Assembly (NCBI RefSeq): GCF_024585265.1
Contig: NZ_CP036533.1
Coordinates: 186,001 to 250,000, forward strand
Length of the DNA stretch: 64,000 bases
DNA from: Bradyrhizobium sp. WBAH42
GTDB lineage: Bacteria > Pseudomonadota > Alphaproteobacteria > Rhizobiales > Xanthobacteraceae
Reading direction: 5' to 3'
In this document: positions 30,188-38,997 of the stretch, piece after piece
Position numbering within the stretch: the stretch's first letter is position 1
How the letters are laid out: each line of letters starts with the position of its first letter
Made by a program: the position numbers and the translations under genes
The notes under the pieces: generated by a model
What the model saw: only the letters and a program-made list of their open reading frames with translations
What the model was told of the DNA's origin: nothing
Databases searched by the model: none

Positions 30188-30520
30188 CTCGTCACTCCGA
30201 AAAGCAAATTGCCAAATCTCCAAAGGCCCGGCAGCAGCTTCGGAGGCGGAACGCATAGTGCAGATTCTGGGGAGAACGGCCACCACCACGGACGCCGAGG
30301 CGGCATGCTTGCTGGAGGCAGGTCCGTGCTGGGAGAATTTCGGCAAAGTGGAATATCTTTGGCGGGAGGGATTGACAGCGGATCGGGGTGTTTTGCCCGT
30401 CGACGCCGGGGCTGTTGCCTTCTGGACACTGGGAGGGTTCATTGCCTCGAAGGACGATCCGCTTATACTCTTCGGGTCGATCGCAGACATTGCGCCGTCG
30501 TTCCGTTGGCAAGGTGTCCC
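30188..30520. other. Divergent intergenic region with a decayed repeat fragment
   Basis: The 333 bases between the amidohydrolase and the UPF0158 gene hold no credible gene. At about 30330-30402 a block (GAATTTCGGCAAAGTGGAATA, later GGATTGACAGCGGATCGGGG and TGTTTTGCCCGTCG) matches the right end of the element at 3618-3690 at most positions, so it is likely a decayed copy. Confidence 0.6.
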
Positions 30521-30955
30521 ATGCCCGTAAAATTCGGAGACATCGTCCAGGCTTTTGAATTTGCCGACATCGACGGCGGCATGGGGCAATGCCACACCTT
30601 CGTCTGCAGGCAGACAGGAAAGATCTACTACCAGTTCGATCAGGACGACCTGGAGGAGATCGAGGATGACGACCTGCCTGACGATATTGAGGACCAGACC
30701 AAATACTTGAAGATCCCGAACACACGAGACCTCGACCTGGGCAAGCCTCTCGTGATTGCCTTCGTCCGCGAGTTCCTGCCGAACGATCTCGACGACGTTC
30801 GCTACATCTTCAGCAAACGCGGCGCCTATCAGAAGTTCAAGGGCCTGCTCTCCCGACGAGGAGCGATCGATGCCTGGCATCACTACCGCAACAAGGCGAC
30901 GGAACGGGCATTACGCGACTGGTGCCAGATCCATTCCATCGAGATCGTCGACTGA
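30521..30955 (+). CDS. UPF0158 family protein
   Basis: A 144-residue acidic protein of family UPF0158. Diagnostic parts are the N-terminal strands (FVCRQTGKIYYQFD), the acidic loop, YLKIPNTRDLDLGKPLVIAFVREFLPNDLDDVRYIFSKRG, and the C-terminal AWHHYRNKATERALRDWCQIHSIEI. AAGGTG lies four bases before the ATG. The family has no assigned function. Confidence 0.85.
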   Translation: MPVKFGDIVQAFEFADIDGGMGQCHTFVCRQTGKIYYQFDQDDLEEIEDDDLPDDIEDQTKYLKIPNTRDLDLGKPLVIAFVREFLPNDLDDVRYIFSKRGAYQKFKGLLSRRGAIDAWHHYRNKATERALRDWCQIHSIEIVD

Positions 30956-31111
30956 CCCGGCATTCACTTGAACGCCATGACATGCGCGAGGCGGCTCCGC
31001 CGCGATCTCGCCTCCATTGTCATTCAGAGAGCAGATGGGGCGATGCTGTCGGGGGCAAGTTCCGATGGGTTCCTTGTGATAGGCCGACGTCTTCTACACA
31101 CAAATCATTCC

Positions 31112-32095
31112 ATGTCGCGCCGCGCCGTGCTCGGTGGGCTTATGTCTGCAGGGAGCGCGCTCGCGCTCGGCGGATGCGCTGGCCTCGGTGCCACCGGCGC
31201 GCGCTTTGACGCCTCGTCGCTGTCCGTTGACCCCACGTTGCTCGTCGTCACCACGCGCAAGCCCGTAAACGGCGGCCGAGCGAAACCCTGGTTCGGGCCG
31301 GAGCGTGCGACGAGCATGACGATCGCGCGGGCGAAGCTGGCGGCGCCGGACGAGAGCCGACTTTCCCTCGCCTCGGTTGGACTCGAGGATTGGCGTCTTG
31401 ACCGGATCGAGCCGGTGCCGACTGACGCCGGCGATCTCGCTGCGCAGGCCGGCGGAGGAGACGTGCTGATCTATGTGCACGGCTTCAAGCAGACATTCGA
31501 GACGGCGGTGCTGGATGCGGCCCATCTTTCCGATGGGATCAAGTTCCGCGGCCGGACCATGGCGTTCTCCTGGCCTTCCAAGGCAGGACTGTTCGACTAT
31601 GCCTATGACCGCGACAGCGCGATGTGGTCGCGCGACAATTTCGAGCGCGTGCTCTCGGCGCTGGTGTCGGCGCCAGGCGGCGGCCGCGTGCACATCGTCG
31701 CGCACAGCATGGGAACCATGCTCACGCTCGAAAGCCTGCGCCAGCTCCATGGGCGATACGGCGACACGGTGACGAGCAAGATCGGCGCGGTGGTGTTTGC
31801 CGCGCCCGACATCGACATGGACGTGTTCTCGTCGGCGATCCAGCGCATCGGTCCGCTCGCCGGCAAGATCACGGTGATCGCCTCGACCAACGATCGTGCA
31901 CTGGCACTGTCGGGGCAGCTCGCAGGCGGCATGACCCGCGTCGGCGCGGCCGAGAAGGCCGCCATCGCGGGGCTCGGTGTGCGCGTGGTCGATGCCTCCC
32001 AGGAAGGCTGGGGCATCATCAACCACGATCTGTTCCTGTCGAATACGGAAGTGCAGAAGGTGATCCGCCGCTCGATCGACGGCACGACGGCGTGA
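31112..32095 (+). CDS. Alpha/beta hydrolase (DUF900-type), predicted Tat lipoprotein
   Basis: A 327-residue hydrolase. The N-terminus MSRRAVLGG looks like a twin-arginine signal, followed by a lipobox (ALGGC), so export and lipid anchoring are likely. The fold motif VLIYVHGFKQTFETAV and the nucleophile elbow HIVAHSMGT mark it as a DUF900-type alpha/beta hydrolase, with a late histidine in WGIINHDLFL. The start at 31112 is chosen because it places the signal sequence correctly; an upstream ATG at 30968 would bury it. The substrate is unknown. Confidence 0.85.
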   Translation: MSRRAVLGGLMSAGSALALGGCAGLGATGARFDASSLSVDPTLLVVTTRKPVNGGRAKPWFGPERATSMTIARAKLAAPDESRLSLASVGLEDWRLDRIEPVPTDAGDLAAQAGGGDVLIYVHGFKQTFETAVLDAAHLSDGIKFRGRTMAFSWPSKAGLFDYAYDRDSAMWSRDNFERVLSALVSAPGGGRVHIVAHSMGTMLTLESLRQLHGRYGDTVTSKIGAVVFAAPDIDMDVFSSAIQRIGPLAGKITVIASTNDRALALSGQLAGGMTRVGAAEKAAIAGLGVRVVDASQEGWGIINHDLFLSNTEVQKVIRRSIDGTTA

Positions 32096-32117
32096 AACAG
32101 CGCCTGCACGCATTCGT

Positions 32118-33935
32118 CTAAGCGATCAGGCGCTGCACCAATGCCGACTCGCTCGAATACGTCAGGAGCGCCTCGTGAGTTGCCCGGGTGACCCCGACAT
32201 AGGTCAGGCGGACACATTCCTCGACGGTCTCGCCGTGGCGGCCGAGCAGGCCCAAGCCGGCAATGGCGACGCAGGGAAACTCCAGCCCTTTCGCGCTGTG
32301 CATGCTCAAGAACCGCACGGCCACCCGCTTGACCGAAACCCTGTTGCGATTGTCCTTGGCCATGTCGATCGGCACGCCATGCTTGGCGAGAATCTGCGCG
32401 ACCCGCCCGCCGATCCAGTGCTCCGGGTAGAGACACGCCATCTGCGACCACTCGTAGCCGGCTTTTTTGCGGTCGAGAAACCACTCGGCGACGCAGTGAG
32501 CTTCTGCGTCGATGCTCACGCACCGCCGCACGTCCGGCTCCAATCCCTGCCGGCCCGCATCTTCCGGCAGCAGGATGGCGTGCTCGTCGTCGGCCGTGAT
32601 GCCGGGAGCGCCGATGACGTCCGCGGCGAACCGTCTTGCGAAGGCAACGATTTGGGCGGTGTTGCGATAGTTGACCTTCAGCACGGTCGTTCTGCCCTTG
32701 GCTTCAATGCCGAGCTGGCTCCACACCGGGCGCTCACGCCCCTTATAGATGGCCTGGATATCGTCGTAGACGACCATCAGCGCCTTGGTGCGCGGGTTCA
32801 CCATCTTGGCCGCAAGCGCGAGCCATTGCGGCTCGAAGTCGTGTGCCTCGTCGATCAGGACGGCGTCGTACTGCTCCGCCGGGATATGGCCTTGATCGAC
32901 CGCCTTCACGACCTCTGAAACGCTCGCAGCCAGGCGCTCTGCGTAGTCTGGATAGTCTCGCTCGGACGGGGCCGGAATCCCGTAAGTCCGCAGCATCCGG
33001 TAGCACCACGAGTGGAAGGTGAAAACCTGAACGCGGTCCTCGACGCCCCTGCTCTGCATGGCATCCTCGAGCCGGCCGGCAATGCCGTTGGCGTAGCACA
33101 GGATGAGCACCGGCTTTGCCGCCGCTCGCGCCAGATACTCGGCGCGAAAGGCGAGGATCAGGGTCTTGCCCGATCCGGCGACGCCGCGAATGATGCGATG
33201 CCCCTCGCCCAGGCTGCGCGCGAACTGCTCCTGATGCAGGTCCATGACCGCAAGCGTGCGATCCGAAGAATCGGCGCGAGGCGCATCGTCCAAAGGCAGG
33301 GCAATCTGCCGTATGCGAATCTCCGGAAACAGCAGCGCGCGCAGGCGGTCGAATTGCGGCATGGATAGCGGCTCTTCGAGACGCGGATGAACCATGCGCC
33401 ATAATCTCGACCGGAATTCCTCGGCGTCGGCGCCCTCCGTCATCTCGTCCTTGAACAGGCAGAGATGCTCGGAGAACACCTCCTTGAGATCGGTCTGGTC
33501 GAACTGCTTGCGCGTGATGTTGGTGAACACGGCCCCGAAGCCGAACGGAACGATGGACCGGCCCGCGAGGCGATGCCCCCGCGGAAACAACAATTGCCCG
33601 TCGCGCTCCAGCGTGCGCATGACCTCGAACGTATATTTGCGAGCCTGCTCCAGCGGATTGCTTTCCCGCACCTCACCACGACTTGTCAGCAGCTCGACCT
33701 TCGTCTTGTCCGCTGAGACGATCGTCTCCAGGCGCCAGTCCTTCACCTCGAGCACGAGCAGGCCGTTCGCGGGATGAATGATGATGAAATCCGGATGCCG
33801 GTTGCGAGGCCCGACAGGTAGGTTGTGCCAAACGACGGCGTTCTCTTCGAGAAAGTCCTTCAGTCGTTCCGCCAGTCGTAGCTCCCCACGGCTGTCGAAG
33901 CGCGCGAAGCCGAGACTCGGGATCAGGATTGCCAT
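32118..33935 (-). CDS. NERD-domain nuclease/UvrD-like helicase
   Basis: A 605-residue protein. Residues 5-130 form a NERD domain with PDFIIIHPANGLLVLEVKDW, matching the nuclease core D-x-n-E-x-K. Residues about 230-600 form an SF1 UvrD-type helicase: Walker A GVAGSGKT, motif II VLIDEAHD, and the C-terminal SMHSAKGLEFPCVAI and VGVTRA motifs. NERD-helicases take part in DNA processing and some act in phage defence; neither is shown here. It is transcribed alone and converges on the hydrolase gene. Confidence 0.88.
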   Translation of the reverse strand: MAILIPSLGFARFDSRGELRLAERLKDFLEENAVVWHNLPVGPRNRHPDFIIIHPANGLLVLEVKDWRLETIVSADKTKVELLTSRGEVRESNPLEQARKYTFEVMRTLERDGQLLFPRGHRLAGRSIVPFGFGAVFTNITRKQFDQTDLKEVFSEHLCLFKDEMTEGADAEEFRSRLWRMVHPRLEEPLSMPQFDRLRALLFPEIRIRQIALPLDDAPRADSSDRTLAVMDLHQEQFARSLGEGHRIIRGVAGSGKTLILAFRAEYLARAAAKPVLILCYANGIAGRLEDAMQSRGVEDRVQVFTFHSWCYRMLRTYGIPAPSERDYPDYAERLAASVSEVVKAVDQGHIPAEQYDAVLIDEAHDFEPQWLALAAKMVNPRTKALMVVYDDIQAIYKGRERPVWSQLGIEAKGRTTVLKVNYRNTAQIVAFARRFAADVIGAPGITADDEHAILLPEDAGRQGLEPDVRRCVSIDAEAHCVAEWFLDRKKAGYEWSQMACLYPEHWIGGRVAQILAKHGVPIDMAKDNRNRVSVKRVAVRFLSMHSAKGLEFPCVAIAGLGLLGRHGETVEECVRLTYVGVTRATHEALLTYSSESALVQRLIA

Positions 33936-34376
33936 GTCACGACCGCGAGCACCATTAGCGGACCACCTTGTGAGCTACGTGCAACAAGGCGGTCTCTCCA
34001 GGCTCACATGGTTGCCTAGAGTGTGGGGGTTTTCAATGGCTTAGGATTTGGATGGCGCGCTTTTCAGAACAACATCGCAAACGCTTATGTCCCTGAAATT
34101 GCTATATAACTTCGACGATGCCTGATGTCACCAAACGGAGCGCAGCCGGCGCCGGTTCGAAGGAGGAAGCGCAGTGCGGCATCACCATACTCTCCACCGC
34201 TGGACAGTACGATTGGCTGACCATCTCGCCATGAAGTTGGTCAACCATGATGAATTGCAGCTTGCGGATGGAAGACCTATGTTGGGTCTCTAGTCAGCAG
34301 CCGCCCATCGTATGGCGAGAGACTGCAGGATCGACCTCACGGTGGATGGTTTGCATTCCGCATCGGAGGTGATGCC
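33936..34376. other. 441-base interval without a convincing gene
   Basis: The interval is somewhat AT-richer than its flanks. A 38-codon frame starts at 34118 (MPDVTKRSAAG) but has no ribosome binding site and no recognisable family. The YbaK-like gene promoter probably lies at its right end. Nothing else is identifiable. Confidence 0.5.
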
Positions 34377-34847
34377 ATGGCCATTGCTCCCACGCTCCAG
34401 AAATACCTCGCCGCTGAGAACATCCAGTACGAGGTGATCCCGCACGAACTCAGCATGACGTCCGCTCGAACGGCCGAGGCATGCCATATCCCGGGCGACC
34501 GCCTCGCCAAGGGCATCGTGTTGCGGCGCGACGGCGGATACATGCTGGCGATCTTGCCCGCATCGCATCATCTCCGTCTGGCGGACCTGAGGACAAGCCT
34601 CGGCGACAATGTCCACATGGCCAATGAAACCGAGGTCAATCGGCTGTTCAGCGACTGTGCACACGGTGCGGTTCCCGCCGTCGGCAAATGCTACGGATTG
34701 GAAACGATCGTCGACGACAGCATCGAGGCACAGCCGGACATCTATATGGAAGCCGGCGATCATGAGACGCTGCTCCATATGGGTCACGCGCAGTTTGCGC
34801 GCCTGATGGCCAACGCACCGCATGGGCGCTTCAGCGCGCATGACTGA
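34377..34847 (+). CDS. YbaK/ProX-type aminoacyl-tRNA deacylase domain protein
   Basis: A 156-residue protein with the YbaK/EbsC fold. Characteristic pieces are YEVIPHE, RTAEACHIPGDRLAKGIVLR with the family lysine, GYMLAILPASHHLRL and the VPAVGKCYGLETIVDD loop. Members remove wrongly attached amino acids from tRNA. It is followed by a CBS-domain gene 187 bases later. Confidence 0.85.
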   Translation: MAIAPTLQKYLAAENIQYEVIPHELSMTSARTAEACHIPGDRLAKGIVLRRDGGYMLAILPASHHLRLADLRTSLGDNVHMANETEVNRLFSDCAHGAVPAVGKCYGLETIVDDSIEAQPDIYMEAGDHETLLHMGHAQFARLMANAPHGRFSAHD

Positions 34848-35034
34848 GGATTTTTTGGAGACCGCCCATTGCCGTTGCGATCCTGGGCGGAACTCTGGCC
34901 GCGAGGTCGCCGTCATACTGATCAGCAGGTGGCGGCGAGAGTGTCTGCGCTTGTCTGGTCGGAGTTCGGAAGATTGGGGGTGCCGCTGCATTGATTGCAT
35001 CAACGCACTTGAAACCCACGAACGGAGGCTCGCC

Positions 35035-35454
35035 ATGAAAGTCAAAGACGTGATGCACAAGGGTGTCGACTGGGTCAGCCCCGATACGCCAATCACCGAG
35101 ATAGCCAAACTGATGCGGGCGCATGACATCGGCTGCATTCCGATCGGCGAGGACGACAAGCTGGTCGGAATGGTGACCGACCGCGACATCGTCTGCAAAG
35201 GACTCGCGAGCCACAGCTTCGATGCCGGCCGCGCGAAGGCACGTGACGTGATGACCGAAGGCATCCATTGCTGCCGCGAGGACGATGACCTCGCCAAGGC
35301 GATGCATCACATGGAGAAGCTGCAGGTCCGCAGGCTGCCGGTGATCAACAAGAGCAAGCGGATGGTCGGCATCATCAGCCTGGGTGACGTCAGCCATTCC
35401 TCATCGGGTGATATGCTGACCGAGACCGTCAGGAGCGTTTCGGCGCATCACTGA
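35035..35454 (+). CDS. Tandem CBS-domain protein
   Basis: A 139-residue protein consisting of one CBS pair, about residues 8-62 and 72-128 (KVKDVMHKGVDWVSPDTPI; ARDVMTEGIHCCREDDDL). CBS pairs bind adenosine nucleotides and act as energy sensors. No effector domain is attached. CGGAGG seven bases before the ATG fixes the start. Confidence 0.92.
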   Translation: MKVKDVMHKGVDWVSPDTPITEIAKLMRAHDIGCIPIGEDDKLVGMVTDRDIVCKGLASHSFDAGRAKARDVMTEGIHCCREDDDLAKAMHHMEKLQVRRLPVINKSKRMVGIISLGDVSHSSSGDMLTETVRSVSAHH

Positions 35455-35614
35455 GCTTGCCGGCCAGGACGTATGGCCAGGGCTCCTGTCGCGATCCCCC
35501 GCCCGCGCAGGCGGCAAGGGGAGCCGGACTCATGCGCTCATGCAACAACGCGCGACGCAGAAGCAACGTCGCGATATGGCCTATTTTGCGTTTTGCGCTG
35601 GGATATCGCGAATT

Positions 35615-35689
35615 TGGCGCTCCCTAGGGGAATCGAACCCCTGTTTCAGCCTTGAGAGGGCCGCGTCCTAACCGCTAGACGAAGGGAGC
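35615..35689 (-). tRNA. tRNA-Glu (anticodon CTC)
   Basis: On the minus strand the sequence folds as a cloverleaf: acceptor GCTCCCT/AGGGAGC, D-loop with TAGCGGTTAGGA, anticodon loop CTCTCAA giving CTC, T-loop GGTTCGATTCC and an encoded CCA. This reads glutamate GAG codons. The acceptor stem is perfectly paired. Confidence 0.95.
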
Positions 35690-35746
35690 GTGAGGGCTAG
35701 CCAATAGCCTCGAAATTTGTCCGCCGCAAGGACCCCGACGGGCCTT

Positions 35747-36091
35747 TTACGGCTCATTGGCGAATTTCAGCCGTCCGGCCGGCTTCAATGTGCGGGCGTC
35801 GAAGGTGCGGATCTCGATGATTCCGCCGAGATCCAGCGTGACCACGAGGCGGTCGCCGGCGACCCCGGTCGAGACGATTTTGGCGCCCTTGGGCAGGGTT
35901 GCGGTGACATCGCCCGCCGGCTCGGCCGCCCTTCCCTCGGACTTGAAAAGGCGGTAGCCCACCGCGATCAGCACGGCGCAGATCGCCAGCGCCGTGGTCA
36001 ACCCCGCGATCAGCATCATCCGCCGCACCCGCGCGAACAGCACGGCCTGCTCGGGGGTCGGTTCGGGAACAGCGGTATCAGACGTCGTCAT
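35747..36091 (-). CDS. Single-pass membrane protein of unknown function
   Basis: A 114-residue protein with one membrane segment at about residues 26-46 (MLIAGLTTALAICAVLIAVGY) and a soluble C-terminal beta-rich domain (LPKGAKIVSTGVAGDRLVVTLD). Its start codon overlaps the start codon of the divergent rluD-like gene on the other strand. No function is recognised. Confidence 0.7.
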   Translation of the reverse strand: MTTSDTAVPEPTPEQAVLFARVRRMMLIAGLTTALAICAVLIAVGYRLFKSEGRAAEPAGDVTATLPKGAKIVSTGVAGDRLVVTLDLGGIIEIRTFDARTLKPAGRLKFANEP

Positions 36092-37097
36092 GGAAAGCTC
36101 TGGGTCAGCGCAAAGGTTGGAGGTTGTCGTCGCCGGCTCCGAGGGCTCGCCCCGGCTCGACCGCGTGCTGGCGGCGCGCCTGCCGGAGCTGTCGCGATCG
36201 AGGCTGAAAGCCCTGATCCTGGCGGGCGCAGTGCACCTGAAGGCCTCCGCGGTCCGCGACCCCGCTTATCACGTCGCATCCGGCGATACGATCATAATCG
36301 ACGTGCCGGAGGCCGCGCCCGCCGAGCCCAAGGGGGAGGATATCGCCCTCGATATCGTGTTCGAGGACGACGACATCATCGTCATCAACAAGCCCAAGGG
36401 CCTGGTGGTCCACCCCGCGGCCGGCCACGAGACCGGCACCTTGGTGAACGCGCTGATCGCCCATTGCGGCGCCTCGCTGTCGGGCATCGGCGGGGTGCGC
36501 CGGCCCGGCATCGTGCACCGGCTGGACAAGGACACGACGGGGCTGATGGTCGTCGCCAAGAACGACCTCGCCCATGCCTCGCTGTCGGCCCAGTTCGCCG
36601 ACCACGGCCGAACCGGCGCGATGCGGCGCGGCTACATGGCGTTTGCCTGGGGGGTCCCGAACCGCCACCGCGGCACCGTCGATGCGCCGATCGACCGCCA
36701 TCCGCATGCGCGGGAGAAGATGGCTGTGCGCCAGGGCGGCCGCGAGGCGGTGACGCATTGGGAAATCCTGGAGAGCTTTCATGGGCGCGACGGCAAGGGT
36801 GTCGCCGCCCTGCTCGCCTGCGAGCTCGAGACCGGCCGCACCCACCAGATCCGCGTCCATCTCGCCCATATCGGCCACCCGCTGATGGGCGATGCCGTCT
36901 ATGGCCCGCATTTCAAGACCAAGGCCAACCAGCTCGGCCCCGAGTCGCGGGCAGCTTTGGCGGCGCTGGGGCGGCAGGCCTTACACGCTTACCTGCTGGT
37001 ATTGGAGCACCCGAGGACGGGAGAATTACTGCACTGGGAGGCGCCTTTGCCGGAGGATTTGCTTCTCCTCGAACGCACCCTCAAAGCGGCGCTATGA
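36090..37097 (+). CDS. RluA/RluD-family 23S rRNA pseudouridine synthase
   Basis: A 335-residue synthase. An N-terminal S4 RNA-binding domain (RLDRVLAARLPELSRSRLKALI) precedes the catalytic domain with the aspartate loop GIVHRLDKDTTGLMV and the later TGRTHQIRVHLAHIGHPLMGD. It isomerises specific uridines in 23S rRNA; RluD is the closest type. The ATG overlaps the start codon of the divergent gene within the bases CATG at 36089-36092, so its ribosome binding region lies inside that gene. Confidence 0.9.
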   Translation: MESSGSAQRLEVVVAGSEGSPRLDRVLAARLPELSRSRLKALILAGAVHLKASAVRDPAYHVASGDTIIIDVPEAAPAEPKGEDIALDIVFEDDDIIVINKPKGLVVHPAAGHETGTLVNALIAHCGASLSGIGGVRRPGIVHRLDKDTTGLMVVAKNDLAHASLSAQFADHGRTGAMRRGYMAFAWGVPNRHRGTVDAPIDRHPHAREKMAVRQGGREAVTHWEILESFHGRDGKGVAALLACELETGRTHQIRVHLAHIGHPLMGDAVYGPHFKTKANQLGPESRAALAALGRQALHAYLLVLEHPRTGELLHWEAPLPEDLLLLERTLKAAL

Positions 37098-37315
37098 CGC
37101 AGGCCGCTTCAGAAAGCCTTTACATTACAAAAAGTTATAGCTGCCACACGGGGACGTGACGTCAGCAATCCTTCCCTTTTTGACCCCCGATGGGGTATAT
37201 TGCGCCTGCGTTGAAATCACCAACGCGGAACATCGCAGCTACGGCCGGCTTTAACACAGCGGTCGTCTGCCTGGCCCGCCGCTATCGGGGGCCTGAACCT
37301 TTTGGAGGGCGCACT

Positions 37316-38215
37316 ATGGCCCGTACCGCTGCTTTGCCGGTCCTCAATGGAGAATCCGGCCTTTCCCGCTACCTCGCCGAGATCCGCAAGTTCCCGATGC
37401 TGGAACCGCAGGAGGAGTACATGCTCGCCAAGCGTTGGCGCGAGCATGACGATCGCGACGCGGCGCACCAACTCGTCACCAGCCATCTCCGCCTCGTGGC
37501 CAAGATCGCCATGGGCTATCGCGGCTACGGCCTGCCGATCTCCGAGGTCGTCTCGGAAGGCAATGTCGGCCTGATGCAGGCGGTGAAGCGTTTCGAACCC
37601 GAGAAGGGATTCCGTCTCGCCACCTACGCCATGTGGTGGATCAAGGCGTCGATTCAAGAGTACATCCTGCGTTCGTGGTCGCTCGTGAAGATGGGCACCA
37701 CCGCGAACCAGAAGAAACTGTTCTTCAACCTGCGCAAGGCGAAGAGCAAGATCAACGCACTGGACGAAGGCGATCTCCGCCCCGACCAGGTCAAGGTGAT
37801 CGCCAAGCGCCTCGGCGTCACCGATCAGGACGTGATCGACATGAACCGCCGCCTCGGCGGCGACGCGTCGCTCAACGCACCGATCCGCGACGACGGCGAA
37901 GCCGGCGAATGGCAGGACTGGCTGGTCGACAACACGCCCAACCAGGAAGCCATGATGGCGGAGCACGAGGAATATGATCACCGCCGTGACGCGCTGAACG
38001 GCGCCATGGGCGTGCTCAACCCGCGCGAACGCCGCATCTTCGAGGCCCGCCGCCTCGCCGATGAGCCGATGACGCTGGAAGACCTTGCTGCCGAGTTCGG
38101 CGTGTCGCGCGAGCGCGTCCGCCAGATCGAGGTTCGCGCCTTCGAGAAGGTGCAGTCCGCGGTCAAGGGCACGATCGCAAAGGCCGAACAGGCCGCGCTG
38201 GAAGCCGCGCATTAA
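37316..38215 (+). CDS. rpoH: RNA polymerase sigma-32 (heat shock) factor
   Basis: A 299-residue RpoH. The RpoH box QKKLFFNLRKAK is diagnostic. Region 2 (RFEPEKGFRLATYAMWWIKASIQEYIL) and region 4.2 (EFGVSRERVRQIEVRAFEKVQ) are intact. GGAGGG is positioned well before this ATG, which rules out the upstream in-frame start. It directs transcription of heat-shock genes. A strong terminator follows. Bradyrhizobium carries several rpoH copies, and which one this is cannot be told. Confidence 0.93.
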   Translation: MARTAALPVLNGESGLSRYLAEIRKFPMLEPQEEYMLAKRWREHDDRDAAHQLVTSHLRLVAKIAMGYRGYGLPISEVVSEGNVGLMQAVKRFEPEKGFRLATYAMWWIKASIQEYILRSWSLVKMGTTANQKKLFFNLRKAKSKINALDEGDLRPDQVKVIAKRLGVTDQDVIDMNRRLGGDASLNAPIRDDGEAGEWQDWLVDNTPNQEAMMAEHEEYDHRRDALNGAMGVLNPRERRIFEARRLADEPMTLEDLAAEFGVSRERVRQIEVRAFEKVQSAVKGTIAKAEQAALEAAH

Positions 38216-38262
38216 GCGCGGCGGTTCAGCGCCAGAGATTGGCGGATCGAAAGAGACAGAAA

Positions 38263-38286
38263 GCCGGCGGCAACGCCGGCTTTTTT
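38263..38286 (+). terminator. Rho-independent terminator of rpoH
   Basis: GCCGGCG-GCAA-CGCCGGC forms a perfect 7-base stem followed directly by six T residues. It lies 47 bases downstream of the rpoH stop. Confidence 0.85.
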
Positions 38287-38336
38287 GTTGCTGTGATGGG
38301 AGCTGCACCCGATAGCGGGGTGTGCGGGCACACCGC

Positions 38337-38963
38337 CTACTCGCCCCATTCCCGTGCCATCGTCGCGAGGATGCAGCCTTCGCAATAGCGGGCGTCCTTG
38401 TAGTCGATCCAGTTGTGCGCATAGACGCGCTCGGGCGGGATGTCGTAGCGCGCGCGCAGCACCCGAACGAGGATCTTCCACGCCGCGACCTGCGCCTCGG
38501 TCGGCCCCGCCGTCACATCAGGATAATTGCCGGCGAACTCGACGCCGATCGAATTGTCGCGCACCACCTGGCGGTAGGTCGGCCGGTTGTCGATGTACTT
38601 GTTGTCATTGCGGTTGGCACCGTCGCCGTGGGTCGGCACGAGGTTCTCGGCGACCGCCCAATAGACCGTGCCGTCGGTCTCGACCCAGACCGTAACGCCG
38701 CGCCGCGTCGGGTTCCTCGCCTGCGCCTGCGCGCCGCCGCGGGCGGAGCCGGCCGGTCCCTCGGTCTGGTGCACGATGATGTTGCGCCAGGGTCTTGCGT
38801 TGCCGACCTCGCCCCACGGCGCCAGCCAGACGATCTTCAGGCCGGGGATGTCGGGCGTGCCGGAGGCGCGCGCGAGCCTGGCGAGCTCGGCATCCGCAGC
38901 AGCGGCGGAGACGATCGGAACGAGAGCGGCGAGGACAGCCGCGAGCAGGCGAAACATCATCAT
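38337..38963 (-). CDS. Exported N-acetylmuramoyl-L-alanine amidase
   Basis: A 208-residue protein with a signal peptide (MMMFRLLAAVLAALVPIVSAAAA), then an Amidase_2/PGRP-type domain. The zinc histidine of NIIVHQTEGP, the EFAGNYPD segment and the late histidine of VYAHNWIDYKDARYC fit this family. It cleaves the amide bond between MurNAc and L-Ala in the periplasm during peptidoglycan turnover. The start M at 38963 is preferred over the ATG 12 bases upstream. Confidence 0.88.
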   Translation of the reverse strand: MMMFRLLAAVLAALVPIVSAAAADAELARLARASGTPDIPGLKIVWLAPWGEVGNARPWRNIIVHQTEGPAGSARGGAQAQARNPTRRGVTVWVETDGTVYWAVAENLVPTHGDGANRNDNKYIDNRPTYRQVVRDNSIGVEFAGNYPDVTAGPTEAQVAAWKILVRVLRARYDIPPERVYAHNWIDYKDARYCEGCILATMAREWGE

Positions 38964-38997
38964 GCAGGGCCCCATGCGACGCCGAGCCTAACAGGCT

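Noticed and set aside
34118..34234. A 38-codon frame before the YbaK-like gene
   Set aside because: No ribosome binding site and no recognisable similarity; likely chance.
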